Below are positions 22,013 to 29,757 of a DNA stretch of 29,837 nt, one piece after another. This stretch comes from a virus. Every line of letters begins with the position of its first letter. Position 1 is the first letter of the stretch. The stretch covers positions 1 to 29,837 of IMG/VR virus record IMGVR_UViG_3300025577_000042. One strand, 5' to 3'. The position numbers were made by a program, and so were the translations under genes. Below the pieces are notes generated by a model. It saw only the letters and a program-made list of their open reading frames with translations, was not told the origin of the DNA and made no database searches.

Positions 22013-24024
22013 GCGAATTTTTCGTAACAAATCTTGCAGCATACACATCTCCAGAAGTTGTAGAGTTAAAAAACAAAGATTGGGTACAATATGGAGTAGA
22101 TAACAACTACTTTAATTACATAATTGATGTAAACAACAACTCAACGACTTGTAGAGCAATTACTATAGGTATTTCTAATATGATTTATGGTAAAGGTCTA
22201 GCAGCACACGATGCAGACAAAAGACCAGAGCAATATGCTCAAATGATGTCATTATTTAAGAAGTCTGATTTAAGAAAATTCATAAATGACTACAAAGTAC
22301 TAGGAATGGCTGCATTTCAATTAGTTTATCAAGATGGTAAAGTAAAAGAAGTGCATCACTTTCCAATGGAAACTTTAAGAGCTGAAAAATGCAATGATGA
22401 AGGAGAAATAGAAGGATGGTACTACTCAAATCATTGGGATAACTTAAAACCTACAGAAAAACCAGAAAGAATACCAGCATTTGGGTTTGGTAAAGCTAAT
22501 GGTGTTGAAATGTATGTTTTAAAGCCATATGAAGCTGGTAAGTACTATTATAGTAGCCCAGACTGGTCTTCTGCGATGCCTTACGCAGTGTTAGAGGACG
22601 AAATAGGGGATTACCTTATAAATGATTGTATAAATGGATTTAGTGGCACTAAAGTCGTTAATTTTAACAACGGAGTACCAGACCCTGAAAAAATGCAATC
22701 AATTAAGAGCGATGTATTAGGAAAACTAACTGGAAGCAGAGGAGAAAAAGTAATAGTAGCTTTTAATAACAATTCCGAATCTAAAACTACGATAGATGAC
22801 ATTCCTTTGAACGATGCACCTCAACATTATCAGTATTTAGCTGATGAGTGCTTTAGAAAGTTAATCGTTGGTCATAGGGTTACCTCTCCAATGCTTCTAG
22901 GTATTCGTGAAGGAAACGATGGACTAGGAAACAATGCAGAAGAAATAAAGAACGCAACACAACTATTTGACAACATAGTAATACAATGTTTTCAAGACCA
23001 AGTAATAGAATGTATAGATGCTATTCTTTCAGTTAATAGTATTGCATTAGATTTATACTTTAAGACTCTTAAACCTCTTGATTTTAGTGATATTGACATT
23101 GTTAATAAAGAAATCATAGAAGAAGAAACTGGTTACGAGTTAAGTCTAAAGAAAATAGACGGAGTAGATGTCTATAAAACTAAAGAAGAAGCAGAAGCTA
23201 AAGCTTTAGAGCAAGGATGTGAGGGATATCACGAACACGAAGAAGATGGAGTTGTTTATTATATGCCTTGTGAGTCTCACGATGAGGTAGTAGATTTAAA
23301 AAAACCTTGTCAAGCTGGATATGAGCAATATGGTATGAAAATGAAAAATGGTAAAAAAGTACCTAATTGCGTACCTATAAAAATGAATGATGATGAAGTT
23401 GAAAATGTATTAGGTCATTTAGCAGAAAGTGGAGAACAAATGTCAAAAGAATATGTATTTGTTGATGAGATTGATGAAGATAGCGACATAGACAATGAAG
23501 ATTGGGCAAATTACTTAATAAACGAGAAAAAAAGCACACTATCTAAAGTTAAAGGTCTGTTAGGATTAAAAGATGAAATAGATTCCAAGAAAAAAGGAAG
23601 TTCTTTTAGTTATTTAGATTCTAAAAACGGATTATATAAAATAAGATACACTTACGCAATAGGTTCATCAAAAGCAAGTAGCTCAACAAGAGACTTTTGT
23701 AGAAATATGATGAATATGGCAGCTAGTGGTATTGTATGGACTATTGAAGACATAGACAAAGCAAGTAGAGAAGGTGTTAATAGAGAATTAGGTCATAATA
23801 GACAATCTTACGACTTGTTTAAATTTAAAGGTGGTATATACTGTAGACACAAATGGAAAAAGGTCTTATATAGACTTGAAAGCAATACAGAGCCATCAGA
23901 TAATTTAGGAAACTATAAAAAGACTAGAACTATTCCTAAAAGTTATATGAAAAACCCAAGAGGGTCAAAACAAGCTGGAATTGCGCCAGAGAATATGCCT
24001 AATAGAGGAGCGTACCCTAAATAA
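22009..24024 (+). CDS. Portal protein with C-terminal MuF-like domain
   Basis: The first 370 residues of this 671-aa protein are portal-like: a clip/wing region, DKRPEQYAQMMSLFKK, and RKLIVGHRVTSPMLLGIREG (283-302), with the stem helices after it. A middle segment carries two Cys motifs: GCEGYHEHEEDGVVYYMPCE (Cys404, His408, His410, Cys421) and KPCQAGYEQYGMKMKNGKK ending in Cys454. The last 100 residues (SSTRDFCRNMM, 558-568, to GGIYCRHKWKK, 608-618) resemble the C-terminal part of Mu gpF. The fusion would make the DNA-entry ring with an attached morphogenesis or injected domain. Confidence 0.75.
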   Translation: MSEFFVTNLAAYTSPEVVELKNKDWVQYGVDNNYFNYIIDVNNNSTTCRAITIGISNMIYGKGLAAHDADKRPEQYAQMMSLFKKSDLRKFINDYKVLGMAAFQLVYQDGKVKEVHHFPMETLRAEKCNDEGEIEGWYYSNHWDNLKPTEKPERIPAFGFGKANGVEMYVLKPYEAGKYYYSSPDWSSAMPYAVLEDEIGDYLINDCINGFSGTKVVNFNNGVPDPEKMQSIKSDVLGKLTGSRGEKVIVAFNNNSESKTTIDDIPLNDAPQHYQYLADECFRKLIVGHRVTSPMLLGIREGNDGLGNNAEEIKNATQLFDNIVIQCFQDQVIECIDAILSVNSIALDLYFKTLKPLDFSDIDIVNKEIIEEETGYELSLKKIDGVDVYKTKEEAEAKALEQGCEGYHEHEEDGVVYYMPCESHDEVVDLKKPCQAGYEQYGMKMKNGKKVPNCVPIKMNDDEVENVLGHLAESGEQMSKEYVFVDEIDEDSDIDNEDWANYLINEKKSTLSKVKGLLGLKDEIDSKKKGSSFSYLDSKNGLYKIRYTYAIGSSKASSSTRDFCRNMMNMAASGIVWTIEDIDKASREGVNRELGHNRQSYDLFKFKGGIYCRHKWKKVLYRLESNTEPSDNLGNYKKTRTIPKSYMKNPRGSKQAGIAPENMPNRGAYPK

Positions 24025-24032
24025 GATAAGAA

Positions 24033-24548
24033 ATGGCAAAAGCATTATTTATAACAACAAAAGATATTAAAAGGTACTCTGTACTTTCTGGTAATGTAGA
24101 CCCAGATAAGTTTATCTATATGGTAGAGATTGCACAAGATACAGAGGTACAAAATTATTTAGGAACAAAACTTTTAGAGAAGTTACAAGATTTAATTATA
24201 GCTGGAACTATAAACGACCCAGCTAACGCTTCATATAAGACGCTTTTAGAGACGTATGTGAAGCCTATGACTATTTATTGGGCATTAGTATGTTATATGC
24301 CTTTTGCTGCTTATACAGTGGCTAATGGTGGCGTATATAAACACACATCAGAAAGTAGTGTAACAGTAGACAAAGAAGAAGTTGATTATTTAGTAGAAAA
24401 ATATAGAGATATAGCACAATTTTATACTAATAATTTTATTGACTTTATGGTATATAATCAAAATACGTATCCAGAGTATAACTCTAACACAGAGGACGAT
24501 ACTTATCCAGATACAGCTAACGCAGATTTTGGTGGATGGGTATTATAA
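24033..24548 (+). CDS. Head-tail connector-like protein (171 aa)
   Basis: This 171-aa helical protein contains FITTKDIKRYSVLSGNVDPD, a hinge with QDTEVQNYLGTKLLEKL, and a long ALVCYMPFAAYTVANGGVYK segment, resembling DUF6712-type adaptors found near phage portals. Such proteins bind the portal ring and the neck. It lies eight bases after the portal-MuF gene. The name rests on pattern memory and position. The acidic Tyr/Asp/Asn-rich end may be flexible. Confidence 0.65.
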   Translation: MAKALFITTKDIKRYSVLSGNVDPDKFIYMVEIAQDTEVQNYLGTKLLEKLQDLIIAGTINDPANASYKTLLETYVKPMTIYWALVCYMPFAAYTVANGGVYKHTSESSVTVDKEEVDYLVEKYRDIAQFYTNNFIDFMVYNQNTYPEYNSNTEDDTYPDTANADFGGWVL

Positions 24549-24599
24549 GATATAAACAAAAAAAAGAAAATATTGTAAAACTAAAAAGGTATTTAGAAT

Positions 24600-24662
24600 A
24601 TGTGGACAGAAAACAATACGTGGAACGTAGTTATAAACTACAAAATAAAAAGAAATAAATAA
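24600..24662 (+). CDS. Possible Trp-rich microprotein (20 aa)
   Basis: A 20-residue frame MWTENNTWNVVINYKIKRNK ends directly before the ATG of the next gene, which also starts MW. The abutting stop and start suggest coupling, but so short a frame could be chance. No function is assigned. Confidence 0.3.
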   Translation: MWTENNTWNVVINYKIKRNK

Positions 24663-24863
24663 ATGTGGGGAAGCATATATATAAAGCCGACTGGTATAAC
24701 TTGGTGGGGAGATGGAGTTTGTGATAATACTGTCAATTGGGGATTGGTTTATAAGCCATATGTAGACTGTACACCTACTGCATTCTTTGAGATAATAGCA
24801 GAGAATGGAGATTACCTTCTTACAGAAGCGAATAACGAATTTATAATAACAGAATTTCAATAA
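24663..24863 (+). CDS. Small Trp-rich protein upstream of the tail fibre (66 aa)
   Basis: The 66-aa protein starts MWGSIYIKPTGITWWGDGVC and is rich in Trp, Tyr, Gly and Asn, then has an acidic beta-like end, FEIIAENGDYLLTEANNEF. This composition resembles small adhesion or fibre-attachment proteins, which fits its location just before the tail fibre gene. No family was recognised, and the function remains open. Confidence 0.6.
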   Translation: MWGSIYIKPTGITWWGDGVCDNTVNWGLVYKPYVDCTPTAFFEIIAENGDYLLTEANNEFIITEFQ

Positions 24864-24879
24864 TATAAAATAAAATAAA

Positions 24880-26910
24880 ATGGCAAATAAAAAATTTAGC
24901 GAATTTGTACTAAAAACTGACACTAGTGATGTATCTCACATTGTAGGGTATAATGGAGCAGAGAATGTTCAAATAACACCAGCAAACTTTGTAACTGGTG
25001 GAGGTACAGGAGTTTTCCTTCCTTTAGCTGGTGGAACAATGACTGGAGCACTAGTTGTAGATGCACAAGGTACGTTTAACGATATATTAACCGCTGGACT
25101 AGGTCTAGCTATAACTGGTGGTGCTGTAGGTTCTGCGAAGCTAGTATTAGCTTCAAATAATGCGGTTTATTTAAGAGGTAGTAGTGCTGGATTAATTTTA
25201 CAAAATAGTGCTGGAACAAACTCTTTAACTGTAGATACAAATTCAGTATTTTCTGGAAGTCTTGGATTAGCTGGAGTTACACCTTCAGAAAAATTAGACA
25301 CACCAAATATGGTTATTAGTGGTTCAACTATAACAGGAACTACTAGAGCAAATGCTTTATATGTTGATAATTTAGGTGGTAATTCTCGTTTCTTTTCTTG
25401 TGGTGCAGATGCTTCTTCAAATGGTTCATATAGCTTTCGCACAGGAACTAGCGCAACTTTAGGCGCAACATTATTAACCCTTACTTCAACAGAATCAACT
25501 TTTTCAACACAAGCAAACTTAATTGGTGGTACTGCGGCAAGTCCATCATTAATATTTGGTGGAGATGGTGATACTGGATTATTTCATCCGTCTGCAAATA
25601 CAATAGCATTTTCTACTTTTGGAGCAGAAAGAATGAGGCTAGATGCTTCAGGTAATTTGGGAATTGGTACTTCGAGTCCGAGTGAAAAATTAACTGTGGA
25701 ATCTGGTGCTGGGTTTATAGCTACTTTTAAATCTTTAACTGCTAGTGATTTTAGACCAATTAGATTTCAAAACGCTGCTGGTAATGATGTTGGATATTTA
25801 GGGAATGATGATTCTACTGATGATTTCTTTTTAAGAGCAAATGACCAGCCATTAGTTTTTGGTTCTGGTTCTTCTGGAGCTGAAAGAATGCGTATTGATG
25901 CTTCAGGAAATGTGGGTGTGGGTACTGCGACACCACGAGTACAAACAGAAATATATGGCACAGGGCAATTAACATCTGCTATAAGTGATTCAGGAAATAC
26001 TGGTGCTACATTATCGTTAAGTTCAAATTCAGGTTCAGCAGGTTCAGGTGGTTGCTTATTATTTGCAGCTTTAAATGATAGTGGCAACACAAAACCACAG
26101 GCATCAATAAAATCATTATTAACAAATGGAAATTCACAAGGTGTTGGAGATTTAGCATTTAGTACAAGAGCTTCAACAAGTGATGCTGTATTAACAGAAA
26201 GAATGCGACTAGATTCGGCTGGAAATTTGGGAATAGGAATATTGCCAGTAAGTGGAGCAAGATTAAGTTTAGGAACTGGAGTAGTAGCAAACGAAATATT
26301 ATCTTTTGCAGCCGCTTCAGGTGGAAATGCAGAAATTAGAAATACTTCAAGCACAGGCTCTTTTACATTTACAAATAATAATGGAGCTTCAGAAAAAATG
26401 CGAATAACTTCTACTGGAGATTTATTAGTTGGAACTACTACCTCTTTTGCTTTAGCAACACACGACCCTAATGTAATTACTAATCAATCATTTGGAGTTA
26501 GCGATGGAACTAATAATTCAACTATTGGTTTAGATAGAATACATTTTGATTCTTCTAATTATTTTGTTTTAAATGGTTCAGCTATAGGTGTTAAACTTGT
26601 AAATGGTGCAACAGCTTGGGCAGCTCAATCTGATGAAAGTTTAAAAGAAAACATTAAACCTCTTGAAAATGTTTTAGATAAAATTAAAGATTATAGATGT
26701 GTAGAATATAATCTAAAAGCTGAAAAAACAGATAAAAAAATAGGTTTTATTGCACAAGATTGGGAACAAGATTTTGATGCAATAGTAGATAAAGATGCAG
26801 ATGGAATATTGTCTATGAAATACACAGAAACAATACCTGTATTATTAAAAGCAATACAAGAACTATCTGCAAAATTAGAAGCTTTAGAATGTCAATGCGA
26901 AAAAAAATAA
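24880..26910 (+). CDS. Tail fibre with C-terminal intramolecular chaperone (peptidase S74 type)
   Basis: The 676-aa protein begins like a tail-fibre collar (KFSEFVLKTDTSDVSHIVGY, LPLAGGTMTGALVVDAQ). It then carries four repeats of a phage-fibre motif of the form ERMRLDASGNLGIGT within a trimeric beta shaft, and ends with an S74-type chaperone (about 583-676): SDESLKENIKPLENVLDKI, KIGFIAQDWEQDF, and a C-terminal coiled-coil helix. The chaperone drives trimerisation and then cuts itself off at the conserved Ser in SDESLKEN. It would mediate host attachment. The highly repetitive shaft can recombine and vary. Confidence 0.88.
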   Translation: MANKKFSEFVLKTDTSDVSHIVGYNGAENVQITPANFVTGGGTGVFLPLAGGTMTGALVVDAQGTFNDILTAGLGLAITGGAVGSAKLVLASNNAVYLRGSSAGLILQNSAGTNSLTVDTNSVFSGSLGLAGVTPSEKLDTPNMVISGSTITGTTRANALYVDNLGGNSRFFSCGADASSNGSYSFRTGTSATLGATLLTLTSTESTFSTQANLIGGTAASPSLIFGGDGDTGLFHPSANTIAFSTFGAERMRLDASGNLGIGTSSPSEKLTVESGAGFIATFKSLTASDFRPIRFQNAAGNDVGYLGNDDSTDDFFLRANDQPLVFGSGSSGAERMRIDASGNVGVGTATPRVQTEIYGTGQLTSAISDSGNTGATLSLSSNSGSAGSGGCLLFAALNDSGNTKPQASIKSLLTNGNSQGVGDLAFSTRASTSDAVLTERMRLDSAGNLGIGILPVSGARLSLGTGVVANEILSFAAASGGNAEIRNTSSTGSFTFTNNNGASEKMRITSTGDLLVGTTTSFALATHDPNVITNQSFGVSDGTNNSTIGLDRIHFDSSNYFVLNGSAIGVKLVNGATAWAAQSDESLKENIKPLENVLDKIKDYRCVEYNLKAEKTDKKIGFIAQDWEQDFDAIVDKDADGILSMKYTETIPVLLKAIQELSAKLEALECQCEKK

Positions 26911-26937
26911 ATAACAATAAATAAATAAATTAAAATT

Positions 26938-27289
26938 ATGGCACAATCTTATAAATGGAATTGTAAAACAGTAGATGTATGTACACCCTAGCGAAGGTGG
27001 TAACAGCGATGTAGTATATAACGTACATTGGAGCGTTTTAGCAACCTCTGACCAAAAAAACCCTGAAGATGAATTTTACTCTGCTAGTGTATATGGAACT
27101 CAATCAGTACCAGCACCAGAAGGAGCATTCATTCCTTTCGCTGATTTAACTGAAGCTGATGTAGAAGCTTGGACTAAAGAAGCAATGGGAGAAGAAGAAG
27201 TAGCTTCATTATATGCTGGTTTAGATGCACAAATAGAACAAGAAATAAACCCTTCTTCTGTGCAAATGCAAGTTGGAGGAGCAGAGTAA
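26938..27289 (+). CDS. DUF7936-like protein, requires +1 frameshift at CCC-TAG (116 aa)
   Basis: The start MAQSYKWNCKTVDVCTP (26938-26988) runs into TAG (26989-26991). Reading CCC then slipping +1 to CCT gives a continuous protein: CTP followed by SEGGNSDVVYNVHWSVLATS and a DUF7936-like body with PFADLTEADVEAWTKEAM and AGLDAQIEQEINPSS. The result is 17 + 99 = 116 aa. Without a shift, only a 17-aa peptide is made, or a restart at the in-frame ATG 26975 would give 104 aa lacking the usual N-terminal strand. A single extra C from mutation or sequencing error would look identical. Confidence 0.6.
26986..26991 (+). promoter_or_regulatory. Possible +1 shifty stop (CCC TAG)
   Basis: CCC (26986-26988) is followed by TAG, and a +1 shift re-pairs proline tRNA on CCT (26987-26989). 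CCC plus a stop is a known +1 frameshift arrangement in bacteria and phages. No stimulatory hairpin was identified by eye. Confidence 0.4.
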
Positions 27290-27301
27290 TATAAATATTT
27301 T

Positions 27302-27320
27302 TTTGTATATTTAATACAAA
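27302..27320. promoter_or_regulatory. 7-bp inverted repeat with TATATTTA, operator- or promoter-like
   Basis: TTTGTAT (27302-27308) and ATACAAA (27314-27320) are perfect arms around ATTTA. TATATTTA (27306-27313) overlaps them and resembles the early -7 box. It lies between the DUF7936-like gene and the gene at 27337. The layout matches the palindrome at 2-23. Confidence 0.4.
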
Positions 27321-27336
27321 TTTAAAAAACTATATT

Positions 27337-27483
27337 ATGAAAATTACAGAAGAACAAATTCAAAAGGTTAATCAAGTTATTAATTCTCTACCTATTGCTT
27401 ATTTACCACAAGCACAGGAGATTGTTAAAATCTTAAATGAGTCAATACCTAAAGATGAAAAAAGTAACAAAGAAAAAAAGTAA
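27337..27483 (+). CDS. Small protein of unknown function (48 aa)
   Basis: A 48-residue frame starts MKITEEQIQKVNQVINSLPI and ends in a Lys-rich tail. A compact helical protein with PIAYLPQAQEIVKILNESIP is predicted. The promoter-like palindrome lies 17 bases upstream, which supports expression. It overlaps the following gene by 29 bases. I recognise no family. Confidence 0.55.
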   Translation: MKITEEQIQKVNQVINSLPIAYLPQAQEIVKILNESIPKDEKSNKEKK

Positions 27484-27718
27484 AAAGAAATCTGTTAGAG
27501 TAGGGAAATATGTTTTTCCTACTCAAGCATTAGCTGAAAAGTTTATTGATAAACAATCTAGTTCAGATAATTTATTTGCTAGACTAGGTTTACGAGATTC
27601 TGGTTATTTAGTAGATGCTCTTTGGTATGAAGAATCTGAAGATTGGTTAGAATTTGAAGTAAGCGTTAAAGGGGAAGGATGCCACCAATTTAAAGGATTT
27701 AAGTATGCCAATTCCTAA
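27455..27718 (+). CDS. Small basic protein of unknown function (87 aa)
   Basis: From the ATG at 27455 the protein has 87 aa; an in-frame ATG at 27437 would add six residues. The N-terminus is very Lys-rich (KKVTKKKSKKKSVRVGKYVF), then a helix TQALAEKFIDKQ and strands DWLEFEVSVKGEGCHQFKGF. The basic head may bind nucleic acid or a phage structure. The gene overlaps both neighbours. No family was recognised. Confidence 0.6.
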   Translation: MKKVTKKKSKKKSVRVGKYVFPTQALAEKFIDKQSSSDNLFARLGLRDSGYLVDALWYEESEDWLEFEVSVKGEGCHQFKGFKYANS

Positions 27719-28139
27719 TCCTAAACCATCAGAAAAACAAAGCGATTTTATGATTCGTTGCGTGCCTATGCTTACGCCTTATCATTCAAAAGACCAAGCT
27801 ATAGCTATTTGTTATGATGCTTTTAATAAAGTAGAATTAGAAAGCTATAATGATTATCCTGATGGCGCAGTAAACAACGCTAAAAGAGCTGTTGAATACA
27901 AAGAAAAGAATGGAAGCGATTGTGGAACTAGAATAGGTTGGACAAGAGCTGGACAATTAGCTAGGAGAGAAAAAATTAGTAGAGATACTATTTCAAGAAT
28001 GGCTTCTTTCAAAAGACATCAACAACATAAAGACGTTCCTTATTCTGAAGGATGTGGAGGATTAATGTGGGATGCTTGGGGTGGAAGTGCTGGTGTTAAT
28101 TGGGCAATAAGCAAACTAAAAGAAATAGATAAGAAATGA
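27705..28139 (+). CDS. Conserved phage protein with Cys motifs (144 aa)
   Basis: The 144-aa protein has two familiar phage blocks. The first is PKPSEKQSDFMIRCVPMLTP with HSKDQAIAIC, also found at the ends of phage head proteins. The second runs from AVNNAKRAVEYKEKNGSDCG through RKEKISRDTISRMASFKRHQ-like helices to YSEGCGGLMWDAWGGSAGVNW. I recall the second as a recurring domain of Bacteroidetes phage virion-associated proteins with no settled function. It overlaps neighbours by 14 and 4 bases. Confidence 0.65.
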   Translation: MPIPNPKPSEKQSDFMIRCVPMLTPYHSKDQAIAICYDAFNKVELESYNDYPDGAVNNAKRAVEYKEKNGSDCGTRIGWTRAGQLARREKISRDTISRMASFKRHQQHKDVPYSEGCGGLMWDAWGGSAGVNWAISKLKEIDKK

Positions 28140-28474
28140 AAAAAATTTTAGTATTCTTTTTTATTTTATTAATCTATGGTTGCGCATCGACAGAGGTAGG
28201 CTTTACTTTTGTTAAAGTATTAGGGGTAACTAATCAAGGAGATACAATTCTAATTGATGTAAACTCTTTAAGACCAAAAGTATATAATAACTATTATTAT
28301 AGAAATGCTTACAATCAATACCCTTACAATTATTACAATAATCCTCATGTAATAATTAGACCATATAAACCAAAACCAAACAGACCTGTCATAATAACGC
28401 CTATTGGAATAAAACCTACTATAAATAATAATTTTGTTTCTGCTCCATTAGTTAAACAAAAAAAAGAGAATTAA
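28136..28474 (+). CDS. Predicted lipoprotein (112 aa)
   Basis: The 112-aa protein has a type II signal peptide: MKKILVFFFILLIYGCAS, lipobox LIYGC with Cys16. The mature part is unusual: rich in Tyr, Asn and Pro (YNNYYYRNAYNQYPYNYYNN, then PYKPKPNRPVIITP). It probably sits on the outer side of the inner membrane or in the outer membrane. A position just before the lysis genes suggests an outer-membrane spanin-like lipoprotein or a superinfection-exclusion lipoprotein. No spanin partner was recognised, so the role is open. Confidence 0.65.
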   Translation: MKKILVFFFILLIYGCASTEVGFTFVKVLGVTNQGDTILIDVNSLRPKVYNNYYYRNAYNQYPYNYYNNPHVIIRPYKPKPNRPVIITPIGIKPTINNNFVSAPLVKQKKEN

Positions 28475-28475
28475 A

Positions 28476-28628
28476 ATGATACAAGATTATAAAACATTAT
28501 TTATAAATATGGGTAGTCTAGGAATATCATTGACCGATATAGATATAATACTAAAAATAGCGTTATTACTTATCACAATTGGATATACTTTACAAAAATG
28601 GTATTTAATGAATAAAAAGAAAAAATGA
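28476..28628 (+). CDS. Small membrane protein, holin-like candidate (50 aa)
   Basis: The 50-aa frame begins MIQDYKTLFINMGSLGISLT and has one hydrophobic segment around residues 22-41 (IDIILKIALLLITIGYTLQ), then a strongly basic tail NKKKK. It lies two bases after the lipoprotein gene and just before the endolysin, which fits a small lysis-cassette membrane protein. Whether it forms pores is not shown. Confidence 0.6.
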   Translation: MIQDYKTLFINMGSLGISLTDIDIILKIALLLITIGYTLQKWYLMNKKKK

Positions 28629-28690
28629 TAAAAATAATAAATCATTTGACTGGTATGTGTGGAGAAACGCATATTAATTTAATAAAATAA
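28625..28690 (+). CDS. Possible microprotein (21 aa)
   Basis: A 21-residue frame MIKIINHLTGMCGETHINLI plus Lys begins in an ATGA overlap with the 50-aa membrane protein gene. Coupling is the only support; it may be chance. No function is assigned. Confidence 0.25.
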   Translation: MIKIINHLTGMCGETHINLIK

Positions 28691-28735
28691 CATTAATATT
28701 TATATTAGTTAAGATATTATTAAATAAAAAATACA

Positions 28736-29119
28736 ATGACAAAAAACTTTACTAAAGAGGAATTTGATTGTAATGATGGCAGCGAAATGCCAATAAACGT
28801 ATATCATAATATTGTTAAAGTTGCTAACCAACTACAAGTATTAAGAGAAGAATTAAAAAAACCAATACACATAAATTCAGCATATAGGTCAGAAGAATAT
28901 AATGCATCTATAGGTGGTGTAAAATCAAGCCAACATATAATGGGTAGAGCAGCAGATATTTCTATAAAATCAATGTCGCCTTTAGAAGTTTACAATACAA
29001 TAGAAAGACTTATCGAAAACGGAGATATGTTACAAGGTGGATTAGGATTATATGATTCTTTTGTACATTACGATATAAGAGGAGAAAGAGCTAGATGGGA
29101 TTATCAAAAAAAATTATAA
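28736..29119 (+). CDS. Peptidase M15 (M15A-type) endolysin
   Basis: This 127-aa protein shows the zinc-peptidase M15 pattern: NSAYRSEEYNASIGGVKSS (47-65), SSQHIMGRAADI with zinc ligands His67 and Asp74, and FVHYDIRG with His111 and Asp113. These enzymes cleave peptide crosslinks in murein. No separate cell-wall-binding domain is present, typical for a Gram-negative host. Upstream lies TATATTAG, a possible -7 element. With the membrane protein before it and the holin after it, it forms the lysis cassette. Confidence 0.85.
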   Translation: MTKNFTKEEFDCNDGSEMPINVYHNIVKVANQLQVLREELKKPIHINSAYRSEEYNASIGGVKSSQHIMGRAADISIKSMSPLEVYNTIERLIENGDMLQGGLGLYDSFVHYDIRGERARWDYQKKL

Positions 29120-29120
29120 T

Positions 29121-29273
29121 ATGTTTATAGGCTTTAGTTTTATTATTGAAAGAGGTTTAATGTTAGGTTGGGAATATCATCCAGCATTAGACGAAGAAGA
29201 TAATGAAGAACTAAACATTTACTTAATATTTATTTGTTTACACTTTAAATGGGGTTATGGCGAAGAAATTTAA
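29121..29273 (+). CDS. Small protein between endolysin and holin (50 aa)
   Basis: A 50-residue frame starts MFIGFSFIIERGLMLGWEYH and ends FKWGYGEEI. It has a mildly hydrophobic start, an acidic middle (DEEDNEELN) and aromatic strands; a real membrane helix is doubtful. It begins one base after the endolysin stop and overlaps the holin gene by 17 bases. No family was recognised. Confidence 0.55.
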   Translation: MFIGFSFIIERGLMLGWEYHPALDEEDNEELNIYLIFICLHFKWGYGEEI

Positions 29274-29664
29274 AGACACAAAGGTAGGTAAGTTTTTACT
29301 TAACAATGGTTCTGGTATTGTAAATACATTAGGAGATGCATTACCTTCTAATGGTGTTTTAGGTATCGTTAAAGGACTTATAGACAAAGATGAGTCATTA
29401 CCACCAGAAGATAAAGAAAAGGCTTTAAAACTGCTTGAAATGGATATGGTAGAGATGCAAGAGGTAACTAAACGATGGGAAGCAGATTTAAATTCTGATA
29501 ATAAACTATCTAAAAATATAAGACCACTTACATTAATGTTCTTTTCAGTTGCTTATGTTGTTGGTTGGTATTTAAATTATTCTTTAGAAAACATTACTGG
29601 ACTATTGTCTTTAATAGTCGGTGCTTATTTTGGTGGAAGGTCTTACGAAAAAACCAGAAAGTAG
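29257..29664 (+). CDS. 3TM-type phage holin
   Basis: The 135-aa protein has a soluble, charged N-terminal half with the block QEVTKRWEADLNSDNKLSKNIRP (about 68-90), then hydrophobic helices LTLMFFSVAYVVGWYLNY (91-108) and TGLLSLIVGAYFGG (114-127) and a basic end. This layout, including the W-ADxxSxxxLSKNxRPLT block, is typical of the GTA/3TM holin family (PF11351 type). It would permeabilise the inner membrane so the M15 enzyme can reach murein. It is the last gene before the AT-rich junction. Confidence 0.75.
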   Translation: MAKKFKDTKVGKFLLNNGSGIVNTLGDALPSNGVLGIVKGLIDKDESLPPEDKEKALKLLEMDMVEMQEVTKRWEADLNSDNKLSKNIRPLTLMFFSVAYVVGWYLNYSLENITGLLSLIVGAYFGGRSYEKTRK

Positions 29665-29757
29665 CCAGATAAATTTGAATATTCTTCATATATCTTTATA
29701 TTTCTAATTTAATATTTATAATAATTTTGTTATATATATTTATCTTTCTTTATATTT
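29665..29757. other. AT-rich intergenic region between the holin and the terminal repeat
   Basis: No gene is visible in this T- and A-rich stretch. Words such as ATCTTTATATTT and TATATATTTATCTTTC recur. On the circle it continues into the terminal repeat and to the ATG at 93, giving about 185 bp without genes. It is a candidate for regulatory sequence or an origin, with no decisive signal. Confidence 0.5.

Noticed and set aside
25767-26354. Minus-strand frame of 195 codons inside the tail fibre gene
   Set aside because: It lies wholly opposite a well-supported fibre gene with repeated motifs and has no independent support.
93-29664. Search for integrase, repressor, CRISPR array, IS element or tRNA genes
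   Set aside because: No recognisable example was found by eye on either strand. Divergent regulators among the small unknown proteins cannot be excluded.
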